Of a stretch of DNA of 64,000 nt, positions 36,784 through 48,673 are shown one piece after another. Each line of letters opens with the position of its first letter. Position 1 is the stretch's first letter. The DNA lies in NCBI RefSeq assembly GCF_005886805.2, contig NZ_CP045429.1, positions 4,372,501 to 4,436,500 of the forward strand. Direction: 5' to 3'. The position numbers were made by a program, and so were the translations under genes. The notes beneath the pieces were generated by a model. The model ran no database searches and was not told where the DNA came from. It worked only from the letters and a program-made list of their open reading frames with translations. This DNA is from Pseudoalteromonas rubra. Its GTDB lineage: Bacteria; Pseudomonadota; Gammaproteobacteria; Enterobacterales; Alteromonadaceae.

Positions 36784-38544
36784 CTATGTCTGGCTTGTGT
36801 TTTGCGCCGACGCAATATACTTATCGATCTGCGTTTCCAGGACATTTAACGGCACAGAGCCATGACGCAGGATCTGATGGTGGAACTCACGAATATCAAA
36901 GGCATCCCCTAACGCCGCCTCGGCTTTCGCACGCAAACGTTTAATGGTCAACTCACCGACCTTGTATGACAATGCCTGACCTGGCCAGGATATGTAGCGA
37001 TCCGTTTCTGTCTTCACATTGTGCAGCGACAAAGCCGTATTATCACGCATAAAGTTCATCGCCCGCTCCCGGCTCCAGCCAAACATGTGCATTCCGGTAT
37101 CCACAACCAGGCGAGCTGCCCGCCACATTTCGTAGGTCAGGCGGCCAAAATTGCTGTACGGGTCCTGATAAAAGCCAGCTTCCAGACCCAGATATTCAGC
37201 ATACAAGCCCCACCCTTCTCCAAATGCAGAGATATAGGAATCGCGACGGTAATCAGGTAAATAGTCCAATTCCTGGTTCAGCGAAATTTGCAAATGATGT
37301 CCCGGCACCGCTTCGTGCAGGGTCAGGGCTTCAAGCACATATAAAGGACGCTTATCTAACGCATAGGTATTGACCCAGTAAAAACCTGCGTCAGTGTCCT
37401 TGCTTGCCCCCAGATATCGCCCGGTAGTGTACTTAGGTGCAATGGCATCCGGCACCGGCGCAACCCCATAAGGGCGACGCGGTAGTGTATGGAATAACTT
37501 AGGCAACTGCGCATCCATTTTCTTGGCAATGAAAGCGGCTTCTTTAAGCAACTCTTCTGCACTGCTGGCGTAAAACTGCGGATCGGTTCTTAAGAACTGG
37601 ACAAACTCGGCAAAGCTCCCGTCAAATTTGGTTTGTTTGATGATCTCCATCATTTCACTTTTGATCCGGGCCACTTCTTCCAGCCCCAACGCATGCACCT
37701 GTTCAGGTGTCATCTGTGTGGTCGTAAAGTGCGCGGTCCGATTGCGGTAAAACTCAACGCCATTCGGGGTGCTGGAGATACCAATGTCATCACGTGCACC
37801 TGGCCTGTACTGCTCGACAAAAAATGCCAGATACTCGCGATATGCCGGGATCACCTGCTGTACGATCACTTTCTGTGCCTGCTTTTGTAAGCGCTCAAAC
37901 TCGTCATCTGGTAGGCCGCTGCGATTATGCTTGAAAGGACGGAAGTAGGTCGACTCCGTCGCCTCATCGACAATAAAGGCCTCAATAGATGCCTCGTACC
38001 CAGCCAATACTGCTTTTGGCTGAGTCAGGCCTGTTTCAAGCCCCTTACGCATCCAGGCAATATTTTCTGCAAAATAACGCGGCACTTCTGCCAGTTTACT
38101 CAGATACAGCGCATAATCATCGCGGGTTTTAAACTCTGTACCACCCAGTAGCCTCGGCAGACTGCTGTGAAAGCCGCTTTCAGACTTAAGTGGCATGTAG
38201 TGCGCATTGAAGCGATAGCGATCTACCTTGTCCTGGATCTGAGCACGCAGAATGATCAGGTTTATACGATTTTCTTCACTTAATTTTGTTTCATCCAGTG
38301 CGTCTATACGCTGCAAAAAGGCTACGCGCTCGGCATTTTTAGTGGCCAGATAGGCTGCACTCAAATCCGGCAGTAAAGTGCTTCCCTGTGCCTGCTTGTC
38401 ATTGCGAAATACCATGACTTGCTGAGCTAAAGTCGTAAATTGCTGGTCAGCGCTGACCTGAGTTAGTTCACACCCTGCCAGGCCCAGTGCCAATGTCACT
38501 GCGCACAAAGAGCGGGATAGGGTTGTTTTCAGTGGGAAGCTCAC
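36784..38544 (-). CDS. DUF885-family lipoprotein (putative metallopeptidase-like)
   Basis: A 586-aa DUF885 protein. A lipoprotein signal ends in the lipobox LAGC (C24). The family motif LHEAVPGHHLQI (HE..GHH, a gluzincin-like zinc site) is at about residues 405-416, with SAFGEGWGLYAE following, whose Glu would be a further ligand. Members are predicted exported peptidases of unknown specificity, abundant in Alteromonadales. The start is a GTG at 38542-38544 with AAAGGA six bases ahead. Confidence 0.85.
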   Translation of the reverse strand: MSFPLKTTLSRSLCAVTLALGLAGCELTQVSADQQFTTLAQQVMVFRNDKQAQGSTLLPDLSAAYLATKNAERVAFLQRIDALDETKLSEENRINLIILRAQIQDKVDRYRFNAHYMPLKSESGFHSSLPRLLGGTEFKTRDDYALYLSKLAEVPRYFAENIAWMRKGLETGLTQPKAVLAGYEASIEAFIVDEATESTYFRPFKHNRSGLPDDEFERLQKQAQKVIVQQVIPAYREYLAFFVEQYRPGARDDIGISSTPNGVEFYRNRTAHFTTTQMTPEQVHALGLEEVARIKSEMMEIIKQTKFDGSFAEFVQFLRTDPQFYASSAEELLKEAAFIAKKMDAQLPKLFHTLPRRPYGVAPVPDAIAPKYTTGRYLGASKDTDAGFYWVNTYALDKRPLYVLEALTLHEAVPGHHLQISLNQELDYLPDYRRDSYISAFGEGWGLYAEYLGLEAGFYQDPYSNFGRLTYEMWRAARLVVDTGMHMFGWSRERAMNFMRDNTALSLHNVKTETDRYISWPGQALSYKVGELTIKRLRAKAEAALGDAFDIREFHHQILRHGSVPLNVLETQIDKYIASAQNTSQT

Positions 38545-38864
38545 GTAGATGTTCCTTTAACAATATTGTGAAATTTGCGCAACACATAAACATGCTCGAG
38601 ATGGGCTTGCAACTTAATACGACCAGTGGCTACTTTGAGCCATCAATGCCCCTGCAACGCCCAGTCAAGGAGACAATAAAAAAGTGATTACTAATTCAAC
38701 AACACCCATAAAAAGCAATAAATTTGTCTCATTACGCGGATTTTTGCTTTTCAAAACTCTACAGAGCGATTAATGTAGCCGCAACGAAGCCAGGTATCTC
38801 ATAGGAACCGTTTCGAGTATTTCTGCCAAGTATTTAACAGCAACTGATTATTGTGGTAAGTAAA
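38545..38864. other. Intergenic region, two divergent promoters presumed
   Basis: About 320 bp between the divergent DUF885 and GGDEF genes. I see no RNA gene, no strong hairpin and no recognisable operator. It must contain both promoters. Confidence 0.4.
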
Positions 38865-39872
38865 ATGATGTTCCATGATCCCATGGCAATAGCACAAGAA
38901 AAAATGACCAAAGTTTGTCAGTTTCTGGAACAGAATCAGCTGCCGCCTACCCCCCTAAATTACCACATTGGCTATGTCTATATCAGCCAGACTCATCGCG
39001 AGCTCAATGAACAGCTGGATCGCGATATCCGAAACCGTGCCAACATCGACAGTATTTACATTGAGCAGCTCTACTACGAGCACCTGCAAAAAGAGCATCA
39101 AACTGAGGCAACGCTCATCCAGCAAGTTGGCGGCATGATCGATCACCTCAGCGACTCAGCGCAGCAGTCTCAGCAAAGCCTGATTGGATTTGCTAAACAG
39201 ATCAGCCACTGTATCCACAATCTCGATGAGCATAACGTCGTTAAAACGCGGGCGGCCTTAACTGACTTCAGCGCCCACACAGAGCAACTGCTCAAACAGC
39301 ATCAGCAGTTTAAAAACGCTCTGCGCAAAGCCCGGGAGCTACACGAAAAACAGCAGCAACAATTGCTGACTCTGCGCAAGCAACGCATTTTAGACCCACA
39401 AACGGGTTTGTATAAACGCCACTACCTGGGCCATAAAACCCAACTATGGCTGACCCAGGATAAACCCGTTTTTGCCATTTCCATCTTAATCGAAAACCTC
39501 GACGACTTTAGTCAGGGGTTTGGCGAGCTGATCGGCGAAACTGTATTGCAGCGGGTCGCAAAAAGGATCAAAAAGTACGTACTCCACAGCGGCTTGCCGG
39601 GACGCACAGGCAGACAGGAATTCACCATTGTGCTGGCAGACTGTGACGCCGATACGGCCCAGGTCGTCGCGCAAAAAATTCGTCGTGGCGTGAGTCGCCT
39701 GAAATTTGTCAGTGCCAAAGGCGATGTCTCGTTTCCCGACATTGATTTGGCCATTGGCATTGCACAACATCAACCCGAGCACGATTTCAATACCCTGGCC
39801 CAGCGTGCTGCCTTTGCTGCCAAAAAAGCCCAGTCGCTCGGTCAGCACTACTATGTCTCTGCCGCTACATAA
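38865..39872 (+). CDS. GGDEF-family protein with degenerate active site
   Basis: A cytosolic protein of about 335 aa: an N-terminal helical region with coiled-coil character (residues about 20-170, Gln/His rich) and a C-terminal GGDEF domain. The DPQTGLYKRHYL entry motif is present, but the catalytic GGDEF is changed to G-R-Q-E-F, and there is no RxxD inhibitory site before it. It is therefore unlikely to make c-di-GMP and may act as a structural or GTP/c-di-GMP-sensing module. The start is uncertain: GTG at 38853 or ATG at 38865/38868; no option has a strong ribosome site. Confidence 0.75.
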   Translation: MMFHDPMAIAQEKMTKVCQFLEQNQLPPTPLNYHIGYVYISQTHRELNEQLDRDIRNRANIDSIYIEQLYYEHLQKEHQTEATLIQQVGGMIDHLSDSAQQSQQSLIGFAKQISHCIHNLDEHNVVKTRAALTDFSAHTEQLLKQHQQFKNALRKARELHEKQQQQLLTLRKQRILDPQTGLYKRHYLGHKTQLWLTQDKPVFAISILIENLDDFSQGFGELIGETVLQRVAKRIKKYVLHSGLPGRTGRQEFTIVLADCDADTAQVVAQKIRRGVSRLKFVSAKGDVSFPDIDLAIGIAQHQPEHDFNTLAQRAAFAAKKAQSLGQHYYVSAAT

Positions 39873-40003
39873 CATTTCCTCAGTTCATCCGGCTTCAGTG
39901 CAGCGGCCTGTTGATTAATCTGCTTAAATTGCTGACACCGATTGCGCTCACTGAGTGCTATCAAGTACACTATTAACACCCAGATCCGGCACAAATAACA
40001 CAC

Positions 40004-40759
40004 ATGAAAGAAGCAAACCGCGACACCACACACTTTGGCTATCAAACAGTAGCAACGCAGGAAAAGGCCTCAATGGTGGCCGACGTTTTCCATTCTGTGG
40101 CTGCAAAATATGATGTGATGAATGACCTGATGTCATTCGGGATCCATCGCTTATGGAAGCGCCAGACCATTGCGTGCTCTGGTGTCAGACAGGGCCACAA
40201 AGTTCTGGATCTGGCCGGTGGTACCGGTGATCTGACAGCCAAATTCAGTGAATTGGTGGGTGAAACAGGTCAGGTGATCCTGGGCGACATCAATGACTCC
40301 ATGCTACGTGTAGGCCGCGATAAACTGCGTGACTTGGGCCGGGTTGGGAATATCGAATATGTGCAAATGAATGCCGAAGCACTGCCCTTTCCGGACAATA
40401 GTCTGGATGTGATCACCATCGCCTTTGGACTGCGCAACGTCACAGACAAAGATAAGGCACTGCGTTCCATGTACCGAGTATTGAAGCCAGGTGGTCGTCT
40501 GTTGGTGCTGGAGTTCTCTAAAACAGACAACGAAGCGCTGTCGAAGCTATACGATTTCTACTCATTCAATATCCTGCCAACTATGGGTAAATTGGTTGCC
40601 AACGACAGCGAATCCTATCGCTACCTGGCAGAGTCTATCCGTATGCACCCAGACCAGGAAACCCTGAAAACAATGATGGAAGAAGCAGGCTTTGAACAAG
40701 CGAGCTACCAGAACCTGACGGGCGGTATTGTGGCGCTTCATCGAGGCTTTAAATTTTAA
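40004..40759 (+). CDS. ubiE: Ubiquinone/menaquinone methyltransferase UbiE
   Basis: SAM-dependent C-methyltransferase of the ubiquinone and menaquinone pathways, 251 aa. The SAM site is [11 protein letters not shown] (residues about 67-77), followed by GDINDSML and the NALPFPDN-like segment [11 protein letters not shown]. The C-terminus [12 protein letters not shown] matches the family exactly. It is the first gene of ubiE-ubiJ-ubiB. Confidence 0.97.
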   Translation: MKEANRDTTHFGYQTVATQEKASMVADVFHSVAAKYDVMNDLMSFGIHRLWKRQTIACSGVRQGHKVLDLAGGTGDLTAKFSELVGETGQVILGDINDSMLRVGRDKLRDLGRVGNIEYVQMNAEALPFPDNSLDVITIAFGLRNVTDKDKALRSMYRVLKPGGRLLVLEFSKTDNEALSKLYDFYSFNILPTMGKLVANDSESYRYLAESIRMHPDQETLKTMMEEAGFEQASYQNLTGGIVALHRGFKF

Positions 40760-40782
40760 TTTCGAAGAAGCAAGGAAATTGT

Positions 40783-41400
40783 ATGTGGATCACGCTGCTC
40801 ACCGCCGTTGCCGAAAGCGCACTGGATCAGCTGCTGAACAAAGAACCTGATTTAGCACTGCAGCTGGCTCCCACGCAGCACAAAACGCTGGCGATCACCT
40901 TAACCGATCTCGGCTTGTGCTGTGCGCTGCACTATGTGGGTGAACAACAAGGGAAACCACATTGTTTTGTCTATGGAAACTACCAGGACAAAGCCGACTG
41001 CCACATCACGACCACCTTATCGACCTTAGGTGAAATCTCAGATCCCAGTCAGCTGACGCGTCTCATCCGTGAGGAAAAGCTGGATCTCGAAGGCGATTTA
41101 CAACTGGCACAAAGCTACAGCAAAGCATTTTCCGGCCTCGATATTGACTGGGCAGAACACCTTTCACGTCATCTTGGCGATGCGCCGGCCCAACTGCTGG
41201 TCGAGCGCTGCAAGACAGCCACGCAACGTGGTGGCAGTCATCTCAAGACGCTACAACGGACCTTTACACAATTGTGCCAGGACGAGCTGAAAGTAGCCGT
41301 TCACCCGCTGGAAGTCCGCCAATTTAAATCCCATACGCGACAGTTGGCTCAACAACTGGCGGCGCTGGAACAACGTATCAACGCGTTAAGCGAATTATAA
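40783..41400 (+). CDS. ubiJ: Ubiquinone biosynthesis accessory factor UbiJ (SCP2 domain)
   Basis: A 205-aa accessory protein of the Ubi complex. The N-terminal half is an SCP2-like lipid-binding domain thought to hold the polyprenyl intermediates; the C-terminal part is helical ([17 protein letters not shown]). It lies 23 bp after ubiE and 10 bp before ubiB, with the canonical gene order. Confidence 0.92.
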   Translation: MWITLLTAVAESALDQLLNKEPDLALQLAPTQHKTLAITLTDLGLCCALHYVGEQQGKPHCFVYGNYQDKADCHITTTLSTLGEISDPSQLTRLIREEKLDLEGDLQLAQSYSKAFSGLDIDWAEHLSRHLGDAPAQLLVERCKTATQRGGSHLKTLQRTFTQLCQDELKVAVHPLEVRQFKSHTRQLAQQLAALEQRINALSEL

Positions 41401-41410
41401 GGAGCTGGGT

Positions 41411-43021
41411 TTGTCCATCGCTCGTCTGTATCAAATCGGTAAAACTTTTCTTAATTACGGCCTGGACGACCTGCTTCCAAGGCACAAGCAACCCTGGTAT
41501 GCCCGGGCGATTAGACGTAGTTTATTTTGGCTACCCAATCAGCACAGCGACAAACCCGTCGGTGCCCGCCTCAGACTGGCACTGCAAACATTAGGACCGG
41601 TATGGGTCAAGTTTGGCCAAATGCTGTCAACGCGTCGCGACTTACTGCCACCCGACATTGCCGAAGAACTCGCCCTGTTGCAGGACAAAGTTGCCCCTTT
41701 CCCTGGCGATCAGGCACAAGCACTGATAGAAAAAGCACTGGGCCTTAATAGTATCCACGATGGTTTTGTCGAATTTGAACAAACACCGCTGGCCTCGGCT
41801 TCTATCGCGCAAGTGCATTGCGCCAAGCTAATCGTTGAGGAAGAATTAAGAGAAGTGGTGGTCAAAGTGATCCGCCCGAATATTGAAAAACAAATCCTCG
41901 CGGACCTGTCTTTGATGGAGCGTTTTGCTCATCTGCTGGCCAGCCTAATCAGTGCCGGTCGCCGCCTGCGCCCGGTCGAAGTGGTCAGGGAATATCGAAA
42001 AACCCTGCTCGATGAACTCGACCTGATGCGTGAAGCCGCTAATGCCATCCAGCTCAGACGTAACTTTGAAGGCTCGGCTTCACTTTATATTCCAGAAGTG
42101 TACAGTGATTATTCAAGACGCAATGTCCTGGTGATGGAACGCATTTACGGTATCCCTGTATCGGATACAGAAGCACTGCTGGCCCAGGGCACCAATATGA
42201 AGGTGCTGGCTGAGCGCGGGGTCGAAGTGTTTTTTACCCAAGTTTTCCGCGACAGCTTTTTTCATGCCGACATGCACCCGGGTAACATTTTTGTGTCACG
42301 CGAAGATCCGCATAACCCGAAATATATCGGCATTGATTGTGGTATCGTGGGCACCTTAAATCGTGAAGATAAACGCTACCTGGCAGAGAACTTCATTGCC
42401 TTTTTCAACCGCGATTACCGTCAGGTTGCACAGTTACACGTCGACTCAGGCTGGGTACCCCCCGACACCTGTGTTGAGGAGTTCGAGTTTGCTATTCGCA
42501 CTGTGTGCGAACCAATCTTTAACAAACCACTGGCCGAAATTTCGTTCGGACATGTACTGGTTAACCTGTTCAATACCGCTCGGCGTTTTAATATGGAAGT
42601 GCAGCCCCAACTGGTGTTGTTACAGAAAACCCTCTTATACGTTGAGGGTCTGGGCCGCCAGCTCTATCCACAGCTGGATTTATGGAAAACGGCCAAACCC
42701 TTTTTAGAAAAGTGGGTGCAGGATCAGGTCGGTCCTCTGGCAGTGGCCAAAAAACTCTACACCAACTTGCCATTTTGGGCTGAAAAAATGCCTGAGCTGC
42801 CAGATCTTATCTATCAGAATCTGAAGCGCAGCCAGCGTCAAAGTGCACCCATTGTGCAACAAAACCACACAGACACCCGTGCATTGCTACTTGGCCTTGC
42901 CGCAGCAGCGCTCACCATTGTGGCTGGTTTGTGCTTTGTTGATGAGCGTCAGCTCGCAAGCGGAATCTGCGCTACACTGGCAATTGCAATATTTATTAAA
43001 GCATGGCGCAAAACAGGGTGA
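41411..43021 (+). CDS. ubiB: Ubiquinone biosynthesis regulatory protein kinase-like UbiB
   Basis: A 536-aa ABC1/ADCK-family ATPase needed for ubiquinone synthesis. The KxGQ motif is in KFGQMLSTR (residues about 70-78), then the A-rich loop [10 protein letters not shown], and the kinase motifs [11 protein letters not shown] and IDCGIVG. Two hydrophobic segments at the C-terminus (about 490-530) anchor it in the membrane. The start is a TTG at 41411 with AAGGAG close upstream; no nearby ATG gives a proper N-terminus. Confidence 0.96.
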   Translation: MSIARLYQIGKTFLNYGLDDLLPRHKQPWYARAIRRSLFWLPNQHSDKPVGARLRLALQTLGPVWVKFGQMLSTRRDLLPPDIAEELALLQDKVAPFPGDQAQALIEKALGLNSIHDGFVEFEQTPLASASIAQVHCAKLIVEEELREVVVKVIRPNIEKQILADLSLMERFAHLLASLISAGRRLRPVEVVREYRKTLLDELDLMREAANAIQLRRNFEGSASLYIPEVYSDYSRRNVLVMERIYGIPVSDTEALLAQGTNMKVLAERGVEVFFTQVFRDSFFHADMHPGNIFVSREDPHNPKYIGIDCGIVGTLNREDKRYLAENFIAFFNRDYRQVAQLHVDSGWVPPDTCVEEFEFAIRTVCEPIFNKPLAEISFGHVLVNLFNTARRFNMEVQPQLVLLQKTLLYVEGLGRQLYPQLDLWKTAKPFLEKWVQDQVGPLAVAKKLYTNLPFWAEKMPELPDLIYQNLKRSQRQSAPIVQQNHTDTRALLLGLAAAALTIVAGLCFVDERQLASGICATLAIAIFIKAWRKTG

Positions 43022-43081
43022 TATTTTACACACTCGGCGTATAATCTTTCTTAATTCAATAACACATTAAATGGAGTAGAC

Positions 43082-43327
43082 ATGGGTTTTGGTGGTATCA
43101 GTATTTGGCAGTTGCTTATCATTCTGGCCATTATCGTGCTTTTGTTTGGGACGAAAAAACTGCGTGGCATTGGTAGTGATTTGGGCAATGCGGTAAAAGG
43201 CTTTAAAAATGCAGTGTCTGAAGACGAAGAAGAAAAAAAGTCAGAAAAAACGGATAGCAAAGAACAGCTGACCGATCAGGCTGCACAGGCTAAAACAACC
43301 AGCGAAAAAGAAAAAGACAAGGTGTGA
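43082..43327 (+). CDS. tatA: Sec-independent translocase subunit TatA
   Basis: An 81-aa protein with one N-terminal membrane helix (residues about 2-21), the hinge [14 protein letters not shown] with the conserved FG pair, an amphipathic helix and a Lys/Glu-rich tail. It forms the protein-conducting assembly of the Tat pathway. It is the first gene of tatABC; ATGGAGTAG... (43072 on) provides the ribosome site. Confidence 0.97.
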   Translation: MGFGGISIWQLLIILAIIVLLFGTKKLRGIGSDLGNAVKGFKNAVSEDEEEKKSEKTDSKEQLTDQAAQAKTTSEKEKDKV

Positions 43328-43333
43328 TCTGAC

Positions 43334-43666
43334 ATGGGGATGTGGGAACTCGTCGTAGTGTTGATCGTTGGCCTGGTTGTGCTCGGGCCAGAACGCCTGC
43401 CTGTTGCGATCAGAACGGTCAGCCGCTGGATCAACACAGTCAAATCTGTTGCCAATTCCGTCAAGGCGGAAGTAAGCGAAGAGCTGAGAGTACACGAGTT
43501 GCATAGCAACCTGAAAAAAGCCGAAGAACAGGGCCTGGACAATATTTCCCCAGGTCTCAAACAATCGGTTGAGGAGTTGCAGCGTGCGGCAGAGTCAGTA
43601 CGCCACAGCTACAGCAAGTCTCCAGATCCGTCGAAAAACGACAAAGATCCGTCCTCTCAAAACTAA
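43334..43666 (+). CDS. tatB: Sec-independent translocase subunit TatB
   Basis: A 110-aa protein with an N-terminal membrane helix followed by the conserved LGPERLP motif (residues about 19-25) and a long amphipathic helix. Together with TatC it forms the twin-arginine receptor complex. It starts 6 bp after the tatA stop. Confidence 0.96.
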   Translation: MGMWELVVVLIVGLVVLGPERLPVAIRTVSRWINTVKSVANSVKAEVSEELRVHELHSNLKKAEEQGLDNISPGLKQSVEELQRAAESVRHSYSKSPDPSKNDKDPSSQN

Positions 43667-43684
43667 CCGTTTACGAGTTTTTGC

Positions 43685-44431
43685 ATGTCAGATATGACAA
43701 ATAGTGGCTTTATTGGCCACCTTATTGAGCTTCGAAACCGTCTAATTAAGGCGCTTCTAAGCATCCTGATCATTTTTATTTCTTTGGTTTATTTTGCCAA
43801 CGATATATATGCATTTGTGGCAGCCCCACTGGTTGAAAGCCTGCCCGCAAACAGCACTATGATAGCCACAGATGTCACGGCCCCTTTCTTTGCCCCCTTT
43901 AAACTGACCCTGTTTGTATCACTGTTTCTGGCAGTGCCTATGATACTGCATCAAATCTGGGGATTTCTGGCACCCGGCCTGTATCAGCATGAAAAACGCA
44001 TGCTGATGCCCATTCTGCTGTCCAGTATCCTGCTGTTTTACGCCGGTATTGCATTTTGTTATTTTGTCGTGATGCCCATTATTCTCGGCTTCTTTACCGC
44101 CGTGGGTCCCGACATGATGACCCTCTCTCCGGATATCAGCAGCTATCTTGGCTTCATTTTGAAGTTGTTCTTTGCATTCGGCGTTGCATTTGAAATACCC
44201 GTGGCCATTATGCTGTTGTGCTGGAGCGGTGTCACGACCACACAAAGCCTGGCACAAAAACGGCCCTATATCATAGTCGGCGTGTTTGTCGTCGCGATGT
44301 TTTTAACGCCTCCCGATGTGTTATCGCAAACACTACTCGCCGTTCCGATGGCACTGCTGTTTGAATTGGGGTTATTGTTGGCCAGGCTGTACAGCAAAAA
44401 GCCCGTCGCAGAGGAAGAAAGCCATGAATAA
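43685..44431 (+). CDS. tatC: Sec-independent translocase subunit TatC
   Basis: A 248-aa six-helix membrane protein that recognises twin-arginine signals. The N-terminal HLIELRNRLIK motif and the conserved F-x-P-F-K segment (FAPFKLTLFV) are present, as is the periplasmic loop FLAPGLYQHEKR. It overlaps the next gene by 8 bp. Confidence 0.97.
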   Translation: MSDMTNSGFIGHLIELRNRLIKALLSILIIFISLVYFANDIYAFVAAPLVESLPANSTMIATDVTAPFFAPFKLTLFVSLFLAVPMILHQIWGFLAPGLYQHEKRMLMPILLSSILLFYAGIAFCYFVVMPIILGFFTAVGPDMMTLSPDISSYLGFILKLFFAFGVAFEIPVAIMLLCWSGVTTTQSLAQKRPYIIVGVFVVAMFLTPPDVLSQTLLAVPMALLFELGLLLARLYSKKPVAEEESHE

Positions 44432-44891
44432 AATCACATTTTTGCTGATCGGTGCAGTGATACTTACCGCTGTGCTTGGCATACAACCAGCTCAGGCCAA
44501 AGGTAAATTACCGCATAAATTGCAAGCATGTAGTCAGCAGCAATCCGACGACAAGCGCTTAGCCTGTTACGATCAACTGGCCGCTGACTATGCCAGTAAG
44601 CCACACCCGGTACGCTCTAAGCCGCCAGCAACGAATGCCAAGTCTTTTGGCCTGGAACACAAACAGGACAGCGAACAGACAGTCAACGCAACTGTGGTGG
44701 AGGTGAGCAAATCCGCCAATGGATTACGCCGGTTTACGCTCGATAACCAGCAATGCTGGCAGCAGATCGGCACACAAGCCTTCTTTGCAAAAGAAGGGGA
44801 CACAGTGACCATTCGTCGTGGCTCATTCAATTCTTTCATCATGCAAAAAGATGGCTCTAACCGCTCAATAAAAGTGAGAAGGGTAGATTAA
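44424..44891 (+). CDS. Small exported protein in the tat operon
   Basis: A 155-aa protein with a signal peptide (cleavage near AQA, residue 25). The segment LQACSQQQSDDKRLACYDQLA resembles the Cys-RLACYD motif found in many small exported proteins, including VasI/TagO-type ones; no assignment follows from it. The second half (about 80-150) is beta-rich and positively charged (TIRRGSFNSF, RSIKVRR). The true start is the ATG at 44424, overlapping tatC, with AGGAAG upstream; the longer frame to 44316 lies inside tatC. It sits 0 bp before tatD. Confidence 0.78.
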   Translation: MNKITFLLIGAVILTAVLGIQPAQAKGKLPHKLQACSQQQSDDKRLACYDQLAADYASKPHPVRSKPPATNAKSFGLEHKQDSEQTVNATVVEVSKSANGLRRFTLDNQQCWQQIGTQAFFAKEGDTVTIRRGSFNSFIMQKDGSNRSIKVRRVD

Positions 44892-45679
44892 ATGGCGACC
44901 TTTATTGATGCTGGCGTCAACCTGACCAGTACACAATTTGATACCGATCGCACAGCCATCCTGACCCGGGCGGCGGATCAGGGCGTAGAATCTATGTTGC
45001 TGATTGGATGTGACTTACTCACCAGTGAGCAAAGTCTGGCGCTGGCACAAGAATATAACCAGTATGCGACCGCAGGTGTGCACCCTCATGATGCCAAAGA
45101 CGTGCCGGACGATTTCATCGCCCAGCTGCGCCACCTGGCAGCCCAAGATCACGTAGTCGCTATTGGCGAGTGTGGGCTCGACTTCAATCGTGACTACTCA
45201 CCGCGCCCGGTGCAACAACTGATCTGCGGTGTGCAACTGGAGCTGGCTCAGACACTCGACATGCCAGTGTATCTGCATGAACGCGAGGCATTTGATACGC
45301 TCAGTGCCATGCTGGACGAATTTTCCCTGCGCGGTGTACTACATTGCTTTACTGGTGATAGGCACGCTTTGCGCCATTACCTGGATTATGGCCTGATGAT
45401 TGGCCTGACTGGCTGGCTGTGCGATGAGCGCCGGGGTGAAACCTTACGGGAGTTAGTGCGTTATATTCCAAAAGATCGGATCCTGCTGGAGACCGATGCG
45501 CCCTTCTTACTTCCCAGAACACTCAAACCGAAACCGAAATCCCGCCGTAATGAGCCGGCTTACCTGCCAGAGATTGCACATCATGTTGCGGCGCTCAAAG
45601 GCATTTCCCTGACGCAACTGGCCCAGCAAACCACGGAGAATTTCAAAACCTTGTTCCAGATATCAGGGAACAATGCCTG

Positions 45680-45680
<1 letters not shown>
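44892..45680 (+). CDS. tatD: TatD-family metal-dependent DNase
   Basis: A 262-aa TIM-barrel hydrolase. Metal ligands are seen in AGVHPHD, IGECGLDFN (Glu), YLHERE (His), LHCFTGD (His) and LETDAPFLLP (Asp). It has 3'-5' exonuclease activity in homologs and is not needed for Tat export despite the name. It follows the 155-aa gene directly, and its stop overlaps the start of the diguanylate cyclase gene (TGATG). Confidence 0.93.
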
Positions 45681-48533
<2,853 letters not shown>

Positions 48534-48548
48534 ATAATAGGTGATTAT

Positions 48549-48580
48549 TAAAAAAGGAGCAATAAATTGCTCCTTTTTTG
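48549..48580 (+). terminator. Terminator after hemB
   Basis: Stem AAAAAAGGAGCAA / TTGCTCCTTTTTT with a TAAA loop; canonical. Confidence 0.9.
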
Positions 48581-48673
48581 CATTTTTACGATTAACATTG
48601 TGTCATTTTTGTGTAACATAGCCCCCGTAAGCTTATGTACCCATTTGGGTTTAAACTACACACGGGAAAAACC

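Noticed and set aside
38770..38830. Possible c-di-GMP (GEMM) riboswitch before the GGDEF gene, prompted by AACGAAGCC
   Set aside because: The tetraloop-receptor and the second conserved helix of the GEMM consensus are not found; only a few bases match.
44316..44423. Upstream extension of the small exported protein
   Set aside because: This part is the tatC coding region in another frame; the ATG at 44424 has a ribosome site and begins a signal peptide.
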